Below, piece after piece: positions 18,901 through 27,667 of a DNA stretch of 64,000 nucleotides. The notes under the pieces are model-generated. The model was not told the DNA's origin and did not search any database. It saw nothing but the letters and a program-made list of their open reading frames with translations. The position numbers and the translations under genes were made by a program. Source of the DNA: Colwellia psychrerythraea 34H (lineage in GTDB: Bacteria; Pseudomonadota; Gammaproteobacteria; Enterobacterales; Alteromonadaceae). Position 1 is the first letter of the stretch, and each line of letters opens with the position of its first letter. The stretch is taken from positions 2,790,001-2,854,000 of the forward strand of contig NC_003910.7 of assembly GCF_000012325.1 (NCBI RefSeq). Reading direction: 5' to 3'.

Positions 18901-20656
18901 AAACTTTGCGACGAGTATCGCTATTTGAACAACTGACTTTAAAGCTAAATTCATCCACAGGTCTAAAACCAAACTTCTCTAGAATAGGAATAGAGTCACT
19001 TAACGCAATGCTTTTCTCTACGGTATATATATTTAAGGTAAGCTCACTTTTATTTTGTGTTGAACGATAAATTTGAAACTGATGAGTATTATCACCATGT
19101 AAACACTCGATGTTATTTATCGCTTCGATAGCTTGTTTAGGAGAAAAGTGCTCTCGATAGCTTTTTGAAAAAGCACTACTATATTTCTTCAATAACAAGC
19201 TTGCTTGGTGGCCCCGCCATAATTGCGAAATCATCGCGGTTAAATTTTCATTCCAACTTTGCGTTTTAGTTTCAATACTAGCAATCAGCGCTGCGGTGCC
19301 TATTTCATGAGTAAGACTTGCACCTTTTTTAACAATAAAATGCCATTGCGCTAGATAATTATCATTAAGCATTGAACGACGAGATAAGATTTCACCTTGA
19401 TAGGCTTTGGATAATTCGTCCTCAATTTCATCACGTAAATCGGTACAAAATGCATCTTTAGAAACAAAGACCAGCACGGAAATTTGTTCATTAAAGTCAT
19501 TTTCTCTGATAAAAACACCAGAATTACTTCCTACGTTAAGGTTATGTATGCCCTTCGCTAAAACAAGTAGTTGTTCAACGCTACTTTCATATAATTCTCT
19601 TTTAGGTAAAACCGCAAGAATATGGATGAAATTCCGATAATCATGGCTATCCAATTTCAGGTTAAGCTGTTGTAAGACTCGTGCTAACTTAGCATTTAGA
19701 AAAGGGATTTTATTAGGGTGGAGGTTATTAGCAACTTGAGTAAACAAACCTGAAAACTGATGAATAACCGTTAGGTTTCCATCATTTGAAAATTCCTTAA
19801 CACTGACCAAATCAAGGTAGTCATGCCGATGAATAGTTGATTTTACTAATGACTTACTGACTTTCAGTGAACTTTTCATGGCAATTAATTGTTTAAATTC
19901 TGCACTAGTAAGTGTTAACGCAGGTTTACTTACTTCAGCATCATCATTAAATATACCTAGAGAATCTTTTCCAGGTATCGCGTTACCAAAAGCATTTACA
20001 GTTATTGAATTATAACTAAGGAAAACAAAATGTTCCTGACAAAGCCATGTTAAAAAGTTTTCGGCATCAATATCATTAAATTCCATCGACTGATGATTTA
20101 TCCCTCTACTTTTGGCCATCATTAACGGCCAATCTCGAGTCACTTTAGCGATATCAGCCAACAATTGTTGAATTGTTTCGACAAGCTCACCTATCACCTT
20201 TGGTCCTAGTTGGTTAGTAAGCTCTATATATAAAATTGACTCGTCTGGAGAAACATTATCCGTTTGTTCTTTGCCTTGTAAAATTTGACTTCGATTGACG
20301 ACTGGATGCAAAAACATATTAATTTTATAGCCATGTGCCATTAATAACGCTGAGATTGAATCAACAATAAAAGCCTTGTCATCAGTAATAATATATATAA
20401 CTGCCCCATCAGTTAACGCATCTTGTTGTGTTCTATTTTCAATAACAACTTTATTTTCATTTGTACTACGACAACAAAAAGATTGCCATAATAACAAGGC
20501 CATTTGATAACGCTGTACCATTGAAAGCGTTTTTAAATCAGCACTGAGCGCGCTGTTAAACATTTGCTGAGAGAATCGTTCAAAAGCAATAATATCTGCT
20601 TCCTGGTAGCTTTCATTTATAAAACGACATAATTCTAAATCAGTAGTGACAGTCAC
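15911..20656 (-). CDS. gdhB: NAD-specific glutamate dehydrogenase, large (180 kDa) class
   Basis: A protein of 1581 residues, within the usual range of bacterial NAD-GDH (about 1600). It oxidises glutamate to 2-oxoglutarate and ammonia with NAD. The long N-terminal regulatory part (ACT-like, about 1-700) precedes the catalytic core, recognised by GGLRWSDRQEDFRTE, KAQQVKNVVIVPQGAKGGF, IGIGDMSGDVFGNGML, GGIGTYVKAS and GEGGNLGCSQLAR, then a C-terminal helical domain. The start is GTG with AAGG about nine bases upstream. It is a single gene, leftward, facing away from the decarboxylase. Glutamate imported by the nearby GltS would be its substrate. Intact, with no frameshift seen. Confidence 0.96.
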   Translation of the reverse strand: MTVTTDLELCRFINESYQEADIIAFERFSQQMFNSALSADLKTLSMVQRYQMALLLWQSFCCRSTNENKVVIENRTQQDALTDGAVIYIITDDKAFIVDSISALLMAHGYKINMFLHPVVNRSQILQGKEQTDNVSPDESILYIELTNQLGPKVIGELVETIQQLLADIAKVTRDWPLMMAKSRGINHQSMEFNDIDAENFLTWLCQEHFVFLSYNSITVNAFGNAIPGKDSLGIFNDDAEVSKPALTLTSAEFKQLIAMKSSLKVSKSLVKSTIHRHDYLDLVSVKEFSNDGNLTVIHQFSGLFTQVANNLHPNKIPFLNAKLARVLQQLNLKLDSHDYRNFIHILAVLPKRELYESSVEQLLVLAKGIHNLNVGSNSGVFIRENDFNEQISVLVFVSKDAFCTDLRDEIEDELSKAYQGEILSRRSMLNDNYLAQWHFIVKKGASLTHEIGTAALIASIETKTQSWNENLTAMISQLWRGHQASLLLKKYSSAFSKSYREHFSPKQAIEAINNIECLHGDNTHQFQIYRSTQNKSELTLNIYTVEKSIALSDSIPILEKFGFRPVDEFSFKVSCSNSDTRRKVYSYTLEYPNEDTNIDVIKINLEHALAQVWTGNIESDGYNKLLLGANLNIRQIVVIRAYGKYLRQLGLGYSEEYFQQALISYPSIVHGLVNLFEARFALSDQGIEQRKAVTELIKADLLQSLTTVSKIDHDRILRNFIAAISATVRTNFYQTSSTGEAKTYCSFKIRSGEIDDAPQPRPYVETFVYSPQVEGVHLRFAPVSRGGLRWSDRQEDFRTEVLGLVKAQQVKNVVIVPQGAKGGFVPKQLPVNGSRESITNEAISCYKLFISALLDITDNNTANGIVKPQNVVCFDDDDSYLVVAADKGTATFSDIANKIANDYGFWLGDAFASGGSVGYDHKKMGITAKGAWVSVQRHFSEMDIDVQQDEISVIGIGDMSGDVFGNGMLSSKTIKLVAAFDHRDIFIDPNPDSALSYVERNRLYHLERSSWQDYDKALISYGGGVFSRSVKHIELTTEIKQLLNIDNQIKQVSPDELIRQILRCQADLLWFGGIGTYVKASTEINTEVGDKANDLLRINGNELQCKVIGEGGNLGCSQLARVEFSKGGGKINTDAVDNSAGVNCSDSEVNIKILLNGLVDNKSMTKAERDHLLETMTDEVGAMVLRNNYYQAQALSIDEANSQSHFDSFTRLSQYLVNSVGLNRELEYLPDDEELQSRNLAQQGLTRPELAVLMAYSKMDVHDALLEEKKLLTDDYFQKYLLSAFPDVLANKYTQYILSHPLAQQIIATSVANEIFNRGGIHAVREQTGATIAEIVKAFIIAKEVFSLDNIWSEIESSHGNVSAQVQIKMMIEVQRFYRLMAIWFINHSSSGDSIATIVQRYSPGINTLQQLNGDEITLPFSPVDESLYQLKSEVGGLVLVDTIHQLKVSSVVFCDIVKTASELNLSVTEILPCYCQVSKILGLAWLIEQTEKVQAKDHWSRLARFSLLLDLLEFREKLVHRVLKNNRESTTDIAIELWATSKKIELNRVHRVLDDLKVSGTVHIDKLYFANRQLKALIA

Positions 20657-21013
20657 AATAAATTGCCTTAATTGGTATAATAAGAGCCATTCTCATAAGG
20701 GAGAAGGTGCTAACACCAAATGGTTTATTAATGAATCCAGTTGGTGTAAGTAAAAGCGTAGCTATTGCCGCTTTTACTGGCAAATTCATTTCTTTGTTGA
20801 GGGTATAACCAAATGTTGTAGCAAAATTTTTATGCCTTAGCAGCAACTTATGGTACTTAATCACCTGCGACTTAAGCACATAACCCAAAGTTATTACCTA
20901 GCAAAGATTAACTATTATCCATTTACACCTTGCTACCTTATCTTAAAGGTATCGACAAAGAATCACCTGTTACCACAACAGTTGCATGTTTCCTTAATTT
21001 AAAAGATACCAAT
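20657..21013. other. Divergent intergenic region GDH / PLP decarboxylase
   Basis: 357 bases holding the promoters of two divergent genes. An ATACCAATTAAGGC stretch near 20672-20685 includes the GDH ribosome site (minus strand). An 82-codon leftward frame at 20640-20888 overlaps the GDH start and looks non-coding. No strong operator palindrome was found. Confidence 0.4.
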
Positions 21014-22291
21014 ATGAACAGAAAGCAAAACATAATTAAAACGGCTATTAATGAACACGTTATTGATCACAATTTAACGGCTATTGGCGTAATGGATTTA
21101 GATGGTTTGAAAAAAACTGTGAATGACGCCTATGCCGCTTTTCCTGCTAATTTTTTTCATACCTTTGCGGTCAAAGCTAATGCATTAGTTAAAGTTCTAG
21201 AGCCTTTACGTGAATATGGCATGGGAGCTGAAGTAGCAAGTCCTGGAGAGCTATTAATAGCTGTCACCGCGGGTTTTACAGCTGAAAATATTATCTTCGA
21301 TTCTCCAGCAAAAACACTGCAGGATTTACGAACCTGTATAAAAAAAGGAATCGCGTTAAATATAGATAACTTGCAGGAACTTGAGCGTATTGATGCACTA
21401 ATGCTTGAATTTCCTGAAAGTACATCAATAATAGGTTTTCGTGTTAATCCTCAAATTGGGGGCGGAAAAATAGGGTCAACGAGCACAGCCACAGCAACCT
21501 CTAAATTTGGTTACGCCTTAGTAGATGGTGACAATCGTAATGAACTCATCAGTATTTATAAAAAACGTCCATGGTTAAAGAGCATTCATACGCACTCTGG
21601 CTCTCAGGGCTGTGAATTATCTTTAATGGCAAAGGGGATTAAAATAATTACTGAACTTGCAGAGGAAATCAATTCTCTGGTCGGCCTCCAACAAATAACA
21701 CGATTAGATATTGGCGGCGGCTTACCAGTTAATTTTAGTTCGGAAATAATTAAGCCAAGTTTCAAAGATTATGCTGATATTTTAAAAGCCGAAGTCCCGT
21801 TATTATTTACCGATAAGTACCAAGTAAAAACTGAATTTGGACGTGCTATTGTTGCTAAAAATGGCGTTATTATCACTCGAGTTGAATATACAAAAAATTC
21901 TGGTGGACGCCATATTGCAACAACGCATGCGGGTGCACAAATCATTACTCGCACTGCTTTTTTACCTAAATCATGGCCTATAAGAGTGACTGGCTATACC
22001 ACAAAGGGTGAAGAAAGAACCGCGCAAACATCAGAAGTGGTCACAACCGATGTGGCAGGTCCGTGTTGTTTTGCCGGTGATCTTATTTGTAGTAATCAAC
22101 CTTTGCCAAAACTAGAGAGCAATGATTATGTCATGGTGCACGATACCGGCGGCTATTACTTTACTAATCATTTTGATTATAACAGCCTACCTAGAGTGGC
22201 GATCTATACCGTAGCTGGTCACGATGATGATCTAACAATCGAATGTATCCGCCAAGGTGAATCTCTAGAGGATGTGCTAAACAAAATGTAA
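21014..22291 (+). CDS. PLP-dependent decarboxylase, DAP/ornithine/arginine type (fold III)
   Basis: A protein of 425 residues of the alanine-racemase-fold decarboxylases. The PLP lysine is Lys54 in TFAVKAN. The glycine loop DIGGGLPV, GFRVNPQIGGGKIG and the second-subunit active-site segment GPCCFAGDLI are all visible. Diaminopimelate decarboxylase (LysA) is the nearest well-known relative, but the substrate specificity cannot be read off. The position beside gltS, an antiporter and a LysR-type regulator rather than lysine biosynthesis genes suggests a catabolic or acid/pH role. The frame is open 28 codons upstream without a good start; the ATG at 21014 begins the recognisable protein. Confidence 0.82.
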   Translation: MNRKQNIIKTAINEHVIDHNLTAIGVMDLDGLKKTVNDAYAAFPANFFHTFAVKANALVKVLEPLREYGMGAEVASPGELLIAVTAGFTAENIIFDSPAKTLQDLRTCIKKGIALNIDNLQELERIDALMLEFPESTSIIGFRVNPQIGGGKIGSTSTATATSKFGYALVDGDNRNELISIYKKRPWLKSIHTHSGSQGCELSLMAKGIKIITELAEEINSLVGLQQITRLDIGGGLPVNFSSEIIKPSFKDYADILKAEVPLLFTDKYQVKTEFGRAIVAKNGVIITRVEYTKNSGGRHIATTHAGAQIITRTAFLPKSWPIRVTGYTTKGEERTAQTSEVVTTDVAGPCCFAGDLICSNQPLPKLESNDYVMVHDTGGYYFTNHFDYNSLPRVAIYTVAGHDDDLTIECIRQGESLEDVLNKM

Positions 22292-22420
22292 CGATTCTTA
22301 TTCGATAAAAGCATAAAAATAAAACCTCAATTAAAAATACTCAATCAGGTTCACTTTGTTTTAATTTACAGCAAAGCAGAGCCTAATTTTTGAGTTACTA
22401 ATAATAAAGTGAGCTTAGCT

Positions 22421-23632
22421 ATGGAAATAAATATCAGTATTCTTGAAACGCTCGTGGTAGCACTCATCATTCTTTTTTCAGGGTATTATTGTAATAGTAA
22501 AGTTTCATTCTTACGAAATAACAACATTCCAGAGCCCGTTGTTGGCGGCATTATTTTTTCAATATTGGCAGCAATCGCCCACTCTATTTTTGACATTCAT
22601 TTTAATTTTGATATGAGTTTTAAAAATCCACTGATGACGGTATTTTTTACCACCGTAGGTTTAGGTGCTAGTTATTCACTATTATTAAAAGGCGGCCCAA
22701 AAGTTGTCTTATTTCTAGGTGTGGCAACCGTGTACTTACTCGTACAAAATGCTATCGGTGTTTCAATCGCAATCGGCACTGGAATGAACCCTTTAATGGG
22801 TTTAATTGGTGGTTCAGTGACGTTATCAGGTGGTCACGGTAATGGCGCAACTTACGCTGATTTATTCATTACAGAATATAATATGCCTGCTAACATCTTT
22901 GAATTGGCCATGGCTGCAGCGACAATGGGCTTGGTTTTAGGCGGCTTAGTTGGCGGTCCAGTGAGTAAAAGGCTCATTACTCGTTATAATCTTAAAGCAG
23001 ATGAATATCATGAGGAACTTGATGACACGATAACATTCAATCCAGAGGATCATGATTTAGTTACCCCCAAAAAAATGATGGAAACCTTATTTATCATTTT
23101 ATTATGTATGACGGTTGGCCATATCGTTTATCTTAATTTAAAAGCTGCTGATATTGTACTGCCCGCTTTTTTAATGCCATTGTTATTTGGCGTAGTCGCC
23201 ACCAATTTATGTGAAGTATCTAAGCGTTACACCATCAGTAGAGCTTGTATAGATTTATGGGGAACGATGGCGCTTTCTATTTTCCTAGCCTTAGCATTAA
23301 TGTCATTAAAAGTCTGGCAATTAGCGAGCTTAGCAGGTCCTATGGTAGTGATCATTTTAATCCAAACAGTCATGTTAATGATGTTTGCTTATTTTGTTAC
23401 CTTTAGAATAATGGGCAAGAATTATAATGCTGCTATTATCGCCGGTGGTCATTGCGGTTTTGGCTTAGGTGCAACGCCTACAGCAGTAGCCAATATGGAA
23501 TCTCTTGTCGCAAGGCATGGGCCGTCACCACAAGCTTTTTTAGTCGTTCCGTTAGTTGGTGCATTCTTTATTGATATTACCAATGCTTTGGTTATTCAAC
23601 TCTACTTAAGCCTTCCTTTTGTCAGTCCATAA
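22421..23632 (+). CDS. gltS: Sodium:glutamate symporter GltS
   Basis: A protein of 403 residues with 10-11 membrane segments, and duplicated glycine-rich motifs GGSVTLSGGHGNGATYAD (first half) and AGGHCGFGLGATPTAVANM (second half), the re-entrant loops of the GltS family. It imports L-glutamate with sodium. It is probably in one transcription direction with the decarboxylase (130 bases upstream) and the NhaC gene (286 bases downstream). ATG at 22421 is chosen over a GTG four codons upstream because it directly begins the first membrane region. It would supply glutamate to the NAD-GDH encoded nearby. Confidence 0.93.
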   Translation: MEINISILETLVVALIILFSGYYCNSKVSFLRNNNIPEPVVGGIIFSILAAIAHSIFDIHFNFDMSFKNPLMTVFFTTVGLGASYSLLLKGGPKVVLFLGVATVYLLVQNAIGVSIAIGTGMNPLMGLIGGSVTLSGGHGNGATYADLFITEYNMPANIFELAMAAATMGLVLGGLVGGPVSKRLITRYNLKADEYHEELDDTITFNPEDHDLVTPKKMMETLFIILLCMTVGHIVYLNLKAADIVLPAFLMPLLFGVVATNLCEVSKRYTISRACIDLWGTMALSIFLALALMSLKVWQLASLAGPMVVIILIQTVMLMMFAYFVTFRIMGKNYNAAIIAGGHCGFGLGATPTAVANMESLVARHGPSPQAFLVVPLVGAFFIDITNALVIQLYLSLPFVSP

Positions 23633-23770
23633 ATTACTAATGAACAGCCATCATTTCACTAAGTCAGTGGTTTTTAGAGCTACTTATTACTGCTGTAAAA
23701 ACCAAATATCAATTACCATTATTTAAAAATTAATAAAATAAAAATCATTACTTCCTTTATCTACTCAAGT

Positions 23771-23799
23771 CTATCCTATAACCTTAGGTTATAGGATAG
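23771..23799. promoter_or_regulatory. Palindromic operator upstream of the NhaC-type gene
   Basis: The 19-base CTATAACC-TTA-GGTTATAG (23776-23794) is part of a perfect 29-base inverted repeat with outer arms CTATC/GATAG. It shares both arms with the site at 15661-15679 and has the T-N11-A form of LysR-type sites. It lies about 120 bases before the NhaC-type start in an otherwise gene-free 286-base stretch. Confidence 0.65.
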
Positions 23800-23918
23800 A
23801 ACTAAAATAATAAAATTTATATTATTTGCCCACTGAATTTTTATTTATGGATTAGAGATCCAACAAGGTATTCAAATGATTATACATAACAGAATCCTTA
23901 TCTTAGAGGCTTTCATTA

Positions 23919-25639
23919 ATGAGTAAAAATAATACTCTTGCCTTAATAATTATTATTTTAGGGATTTTTTCTGCAATATTTGTCGGTAATTCTGTTAATA
24001 AAACCTGGCTAGAGCAGTCTTATGTTTTTGATACCTACCAAACAGACTCAGGTAATCCTGCATATATATACAAGGGTAAAGAAGTTGTTATTTCAGGTAT
24101 TGTTCCTTATCAACAATCACCACTTAAACAAGAAAACTTAAATAAGCTAAACGAAGAACCTCTACTAAAAGAACAGTGGGTTGAAGATAAAGCACATAAA
24201 TTAAAGCTGCTAAAGCCTGCTTTTCATTTTGGCATTTGGTCTTTGTTACCCGCTTTTATCACGATTGTTTTATGCTTACTTACCCGCGAGCCACTTACCT
24301 CACTGTTTAGTGGTATAGTGGTTGGTTCATTAATGTTAGGTCAATATGATTTAACTGATGCCGTTATCATTCCTAACTTGGCCAAAGAAGGCACCGCAGC
24401 GTTACTGTTACTCTATTTATGGTTATTGGGCGGGTTATTAGGTATTTGGTCTAAAACAGGTGCAGCACAAGCCTTTGCTAACTATATGACACTTCACTTT
24501 GTTAGAGGGCCGCGTTCAGCGAAAGTGATTTCTTGGTTACTTGGCATCTTATTCTTTCAGGGTGGCACTATGAGCACCGTATTAGTGGGTACAACTGTTC
24601 GACCTTTAGCGGATAAAGCCAATGTAAGCCATGAAGAGATGAGTTATATTGTCGACTCTACTGCCTCCCCTATAGCCACTATTATTGCTTTTAATGCTTG
24701 GCCAGCCTATGTGCAAGCATTGATATTTGTTCCTGGGGTATCATTTTTAGCGACTGAATCGGATAGATTAAATTTCTTTTTTAGTAGTATCCCCTTTAGT
24801 TTTTATGCCATCTTTGCCGTACTAGGTACCTTACTATTAAGCTTAAATATCACCACCTTTTCAGGTAAGAGAATTCGAGACGCCCATCAAAGAGCTCTAA
24901 CAACAGGTAAGCTAGATGCTATAGGTGCAAGACCATTAAGTGCTAAAGAGTTACACAGCTGTGATGTACCTTCAGGATATACCCCTCATGTTTTAGAATT
25001 TATTTTACCGTTAGTCACCTTAATATCGATTGCTGTATTCACTTTTATATTTTTAGGCTCACCTAAAATTAATTGGGCTTTTGGGACTGCTTTATTACTA
25101 TCAGCAGGTATCGCATTAGCAAAAGGCATGTCATTAACACACGTAATTGATGGTTTTGGTAATGGTTTAAAAGGTGTGGTGCTTGCTTCGGTGATATTAA
25201 TGTTAGCCGTTATTATAGGCAGTATTAGTAAAGAAATAGGCGGTGGTTTATATTTGGTTTCACAACTTGGCGAGCAATTACCTTTTTGGACTTTACCACT
25301 GATATTACAATTAATTACTATGGTTATTGCCTTTTCTACAGGTACAAGTTGGGGAACTTATGCCATCGCATTTCCGTTAGCCATGCCTTTAGCCTGGGCT
25401 ATTTGTCAGTCTCAAGGACTTGCTAACCCCGAACTTTTTATGATGGTTGTTTTGCTACGGTACTTAACGGCAGTGTATTTGGTGATCAATGCTCGCCAAT
25501 TTCAGATACCACTATACTGAGTGCGATGACCACAGGTTGTGATTTAATGGATCATGTGAAATCGCAGTTAGTTCCTGCAACGTTTGCCGCAACATGTGCG
25601 GCTTGTTTATGGACATTAACCGTTTACCTGTTTGCCTAA
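23919..25639 (+). pseudogene. NhaC-type Na+/H+ antiporter, interrupted by a 1-base deletion
   Basis: An NhaC-family membrane protein with a periplasmic N-terminal loop (about 30-100) and about ten membrane segments. The first frame runs 533 residues and stops at 25520. After residue 512 the family sequence continues in another frame: from 25469 the frame reads [20 protein letters not shown] and goes on to a hydrophobic end and a TAA at 25637-25639. One extra G between 25454 and 25455 would restore a continuous reading ([17 protein letters not shown]). The break is either a real mutation, which would remove the conserved C-terminal motif, or a sequencing error. The downstream LysR gene may regulate it. 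Confidence 0.85.
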
Positions 25640-25641
25640 GC

Positions 25642-25680
25642 TATACCCATGATACTCAAGGTGCGAGTTTCATGGGTATA
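25642..25680. terminator. Hairpin between NhaC-type and LysR genes
   Basis: TATACCCATGA (25642-25652) and TCATGGGTATA (25670-25680) form an 11-bp perfect stem with a 17-base loop, immediately after the restored NhaC stop. It may end that transcript. The TATACCCA/TGGGTATA ends are also those of the repeat at 27394-27660. Confidence 0.5.
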
Positions 25681-25717
25681 TATAATAAATTACCCCTAAC
25701 CAACTTAGGATATAAAA

Positions 25718-26608
25718 ATGCGCTTAAGACATATTGAGATTTTTCATGCAATTTACACCACTGGCTCAATTACTAATGCAGCAAAAATATTACACGTTTC
25801 GCAGCCCTCTGTTAGTAAAGTGCTATCTCATGCTGAAATGCAACTCGGTTTTGACTTATTTGAACGGGTCAAAGGCCGTTTGACTCCAACCGATGAAGCC
25901 GAAATGCTTTTTGATGAAGTTGATAAGATATACCAACAGATGCGTTCGATAAAAAATACGGCAGAGAACATAAAAAAATCAGAGTACGGCCAAATAAATA
26001 TTGCCGGTAGTCCTGCATTAGGTTTTGATGTTATTCCTAGTGCAATAGCAAAATACCACCATAAACATCATCAGGTGAACTTCAACGTACAAACCGTGCA
26101 TAACGATGCGGTAATGCAAACCTTATTAGAACATAAATGTGACCTAGCAATATTATTTGCACCCAATGTCATGCCTGGCGTAACTTCAATTGAGTTGGCT
26201 CAGTCAGAATTAGTCATTGTTTATCCAAAAGTAAGCTTCCCAGATTGTCCTAAAGAGTTGACCTTAAACCAACTAAAAGAGTTTGAATATATCGATATTG
26301 GTGACAGTGGGCCGTTGGCAGATTTATTATGGACCAGAATGATGAAAGACAACATCAGTCTAGAGGCGTTAATAAAAGTACAAACCTATTTTATTGCCGC
26401 TAGGCTTGTCGCTCAAGGTGTTGGAATTTGCGTGGTAGATCGTTTTACCGCTGAAGGTAATTTATCGGACAATACGGCTATTGCATCTTTTAATCCACCA
26501 TTAACATTTCCTGTTAAAGCTTTGTATCTAGAAAACAAAAGTTTGTCTAAGGTAAGCCAAGAGTTTTTATCTTATTTAACTACAGAGTTTTCTGACGATT
26601 CAAAATAA
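25718..26608 (+). CDS. LysR-family transcriptional regulator
   Basis: A protein of 296 residues with an N-terminal winged helix-turn-helix (about 1-60, GSITNAAKILHVSQPSVSKVLSHAE) and a periplasmic-binding-like effector domain (about 90-290). The N-terminus RLRHIEIFHAIYTTGSIT and FERVKGRLTPT closely resemble E. coli LysR and the opine regulators of the same group. AGGA lies eight bases before the ATG. It follows the NhaC gene on the same strand; nearby targets could be the PLP decarboxylase, GltS and NhaC, with the T-N11-A palindrome at 23776 as a possible binding site. The effector is unknown; an amino acid is likely. Confidence 0.9.
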   Translation: MRLRHIEIFHAIYTTGSITNAAKILHVSQPSVSKVLSHAEMQLGFDLFERVKGRLTPTDEAEMLFDEVDKIYQQMRSIKNTAENIKKSEYGQINIAGSPALGFDVIPSAIAKYHHKHHQVNFNVQTVHNDAVMQTLLEHKCDLAILFAPNVMPGVTSIELAQSELVIVYPKVSFPDCPKELTLNQLKEFEYIDIGDSGPLADLLWTRMMKDNISLEALIKVQTYFIAARLVAQGVGICVVDRFTAEGNLSDNTAIASFNPPLTFPVKALYLENKSLSKVSQEFLSYLTTEFSDDSK

Positions 26609-26651
26609 TAACGAAGAAAACATATAATTATAATGTAAATCATGAGACAAA

Positions 26652-26690
26652 AAACACAGTACATTAAATGCTTGTATTGATACTGTGTTT
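26652..26690. terminator. Bidirectional terminator
   Basis: AAACACAGTA (26652-26661) pairs perfectly with TACTGTGTTT (26681-26690), flanked by A and T runs on both sides. It lies between the convergent LysR and DsbA-like genes and can serve both. Confidence 0.8.
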
Positions 26691-26714
26691 AAATTATCTG
26701 CTAATGAATATTAA

Positions 26715-27356
26715 CTAATAGGCCTCGGCAACCGCCTCTTCTACTAAGTAAACAAGCTCCTCATAACCAAACACCACTAAAGGTTTTCCATTAACAAAAA
26801 ACTGCGGTGTCGCTCGTACTTTTAATGTTTGTCCATCCTTAATATCTTGTGCAATAATTTTTGCTATGTTGCTGCTCTGCCAATCGGTATCAAGTTGGTC
26901 ATGGTCTACATTTAGCGTTTTTATACCCGCTAATGCACGGGTAGGGTTTGATACGTGATGTTCAACCCAGCGCTGTTGGTTAGCAAATAACAATTCAAGC
27001 GCCGGCCAAAACTCTCCTTGTAGATGCGCAGCTTCTAACATTTTTACGACATTATCTGAGCCTTTGTGTAATGGCGCATAACGCATAACCACGTTAACTT
27101 TCCCCTGATATTTCTTAACTAAGTTATTAATTAATGGATAGAATTGACTACAAGTACCGCAAGCGGGATCAAAGAATTCAACAATAGTCACTTTCGCTTG
27201 TTTACCACCTTTAGAGGGAGCACCAATACGTTCTAATGCCGGTAATTGTTCGCTAGCTACCGTTGATGGCTGTTGGCTTTTGTAAACCCCAACTGCTGCA
27301 ATAAATATGACGCCGATAAATGCGGCAACGCTGATAAAAATAGTTTTATTATTCAT
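26715..27356 (-). CDS. DsbA-family thiol:disulfide oxidoreductase
   Basis: A protein of 213 residues with an N-terminal signal anchor (about 5-25) and a DsbA/thioredoxin fold. The redox motif is CGTC in FFDPACGTCSQFYP, and the cis-proline loop is VRATPQFFVNGKP. It should act in the periplasm, oxidising or isomerising protein cysteines. The DsbB-like gene just upstream on the same strand is its probable quinone-linked partner; the two are separated by a 311-base stretch that is filled by a repeat element. The CxTC form and the neighbour place it among the DsbA-like proteins of the BdbCD type rather than classical DsbA. Confidence 0.88.
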   Translation of the reverse strand: MNNKTIFISVAAFIGVIFIAAVGVYKSQQPSTVASEQLPALERIGAPSKGGKQAKVTIVEFFDPACGTCSQFYPLINNLVKKYQGKVNVVMRYAPLHKGSDNVVKMLEAAHLQGEFWPALELLFANQQRWVEHHVSNPTRALAGIKTLNVDHDQLDTDWQSSNIAKIIAQDIKDGQTLKVRATPQFFVNGKPLVVFGYEELVYLVEEAVAEAY

Positions 27357-27393
27357 GATTATTCCGAGTAAAGATCCTAGTGAATTTATAGTT

Positions 27394-27660
27394 TATACCC
27401 AAGCCACTTGAAGATGCGTGTTTCAGGACGCTTGAGCAATTCATGATCAAGGCGCCTCATTTTATTAAGGGTTATTCCCTTAAAAAAGGAGGCAATGAAT
27501 AACATGGTTTGCTCAGACGTCCCCGCAGGGCTGGTTTAGAAACGCTTTATGCTACGTTATTGATTTCGACAATAGAATAACTATTCTCTTCAATCAATGC
27601 CTTGCCTAAAGGCATTTCTAATTCCAGCTGAAACCTGCATCTTCAGGTAGCTTGGGTATA
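27394..27660. repeat. Palindromic intergenic repeat element, copy A (MITE-like)
   Basis: About 267 bases with terminal inverted repeats: TATACCCAAGC at the left and GCTTGGGTATA at the right, pairing further through GAAGATGC/GCATCTTC. A 59-base core at 27549-27607 matches 53 of 59 positions in copy B (49603-49661), and similarity continues about 25 bases upstream of it. No coding frame. It fills the gap between the dsbB-like and dsbA-like genes, so it may affect their joint transcript. Length, ends and lack of genes resemble a miniature inverted-repeat element. Confidence 0.7.
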
Positions 27661-27667
27661 TGTTCTG

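Noticed and set aside
20640..20888. 82-codon leftward frame overlapping the GDH start
   Set aside because: It covers the promoter region, has no ribosome site and no family-like composition; it ends inside the GDH gene in another frame.
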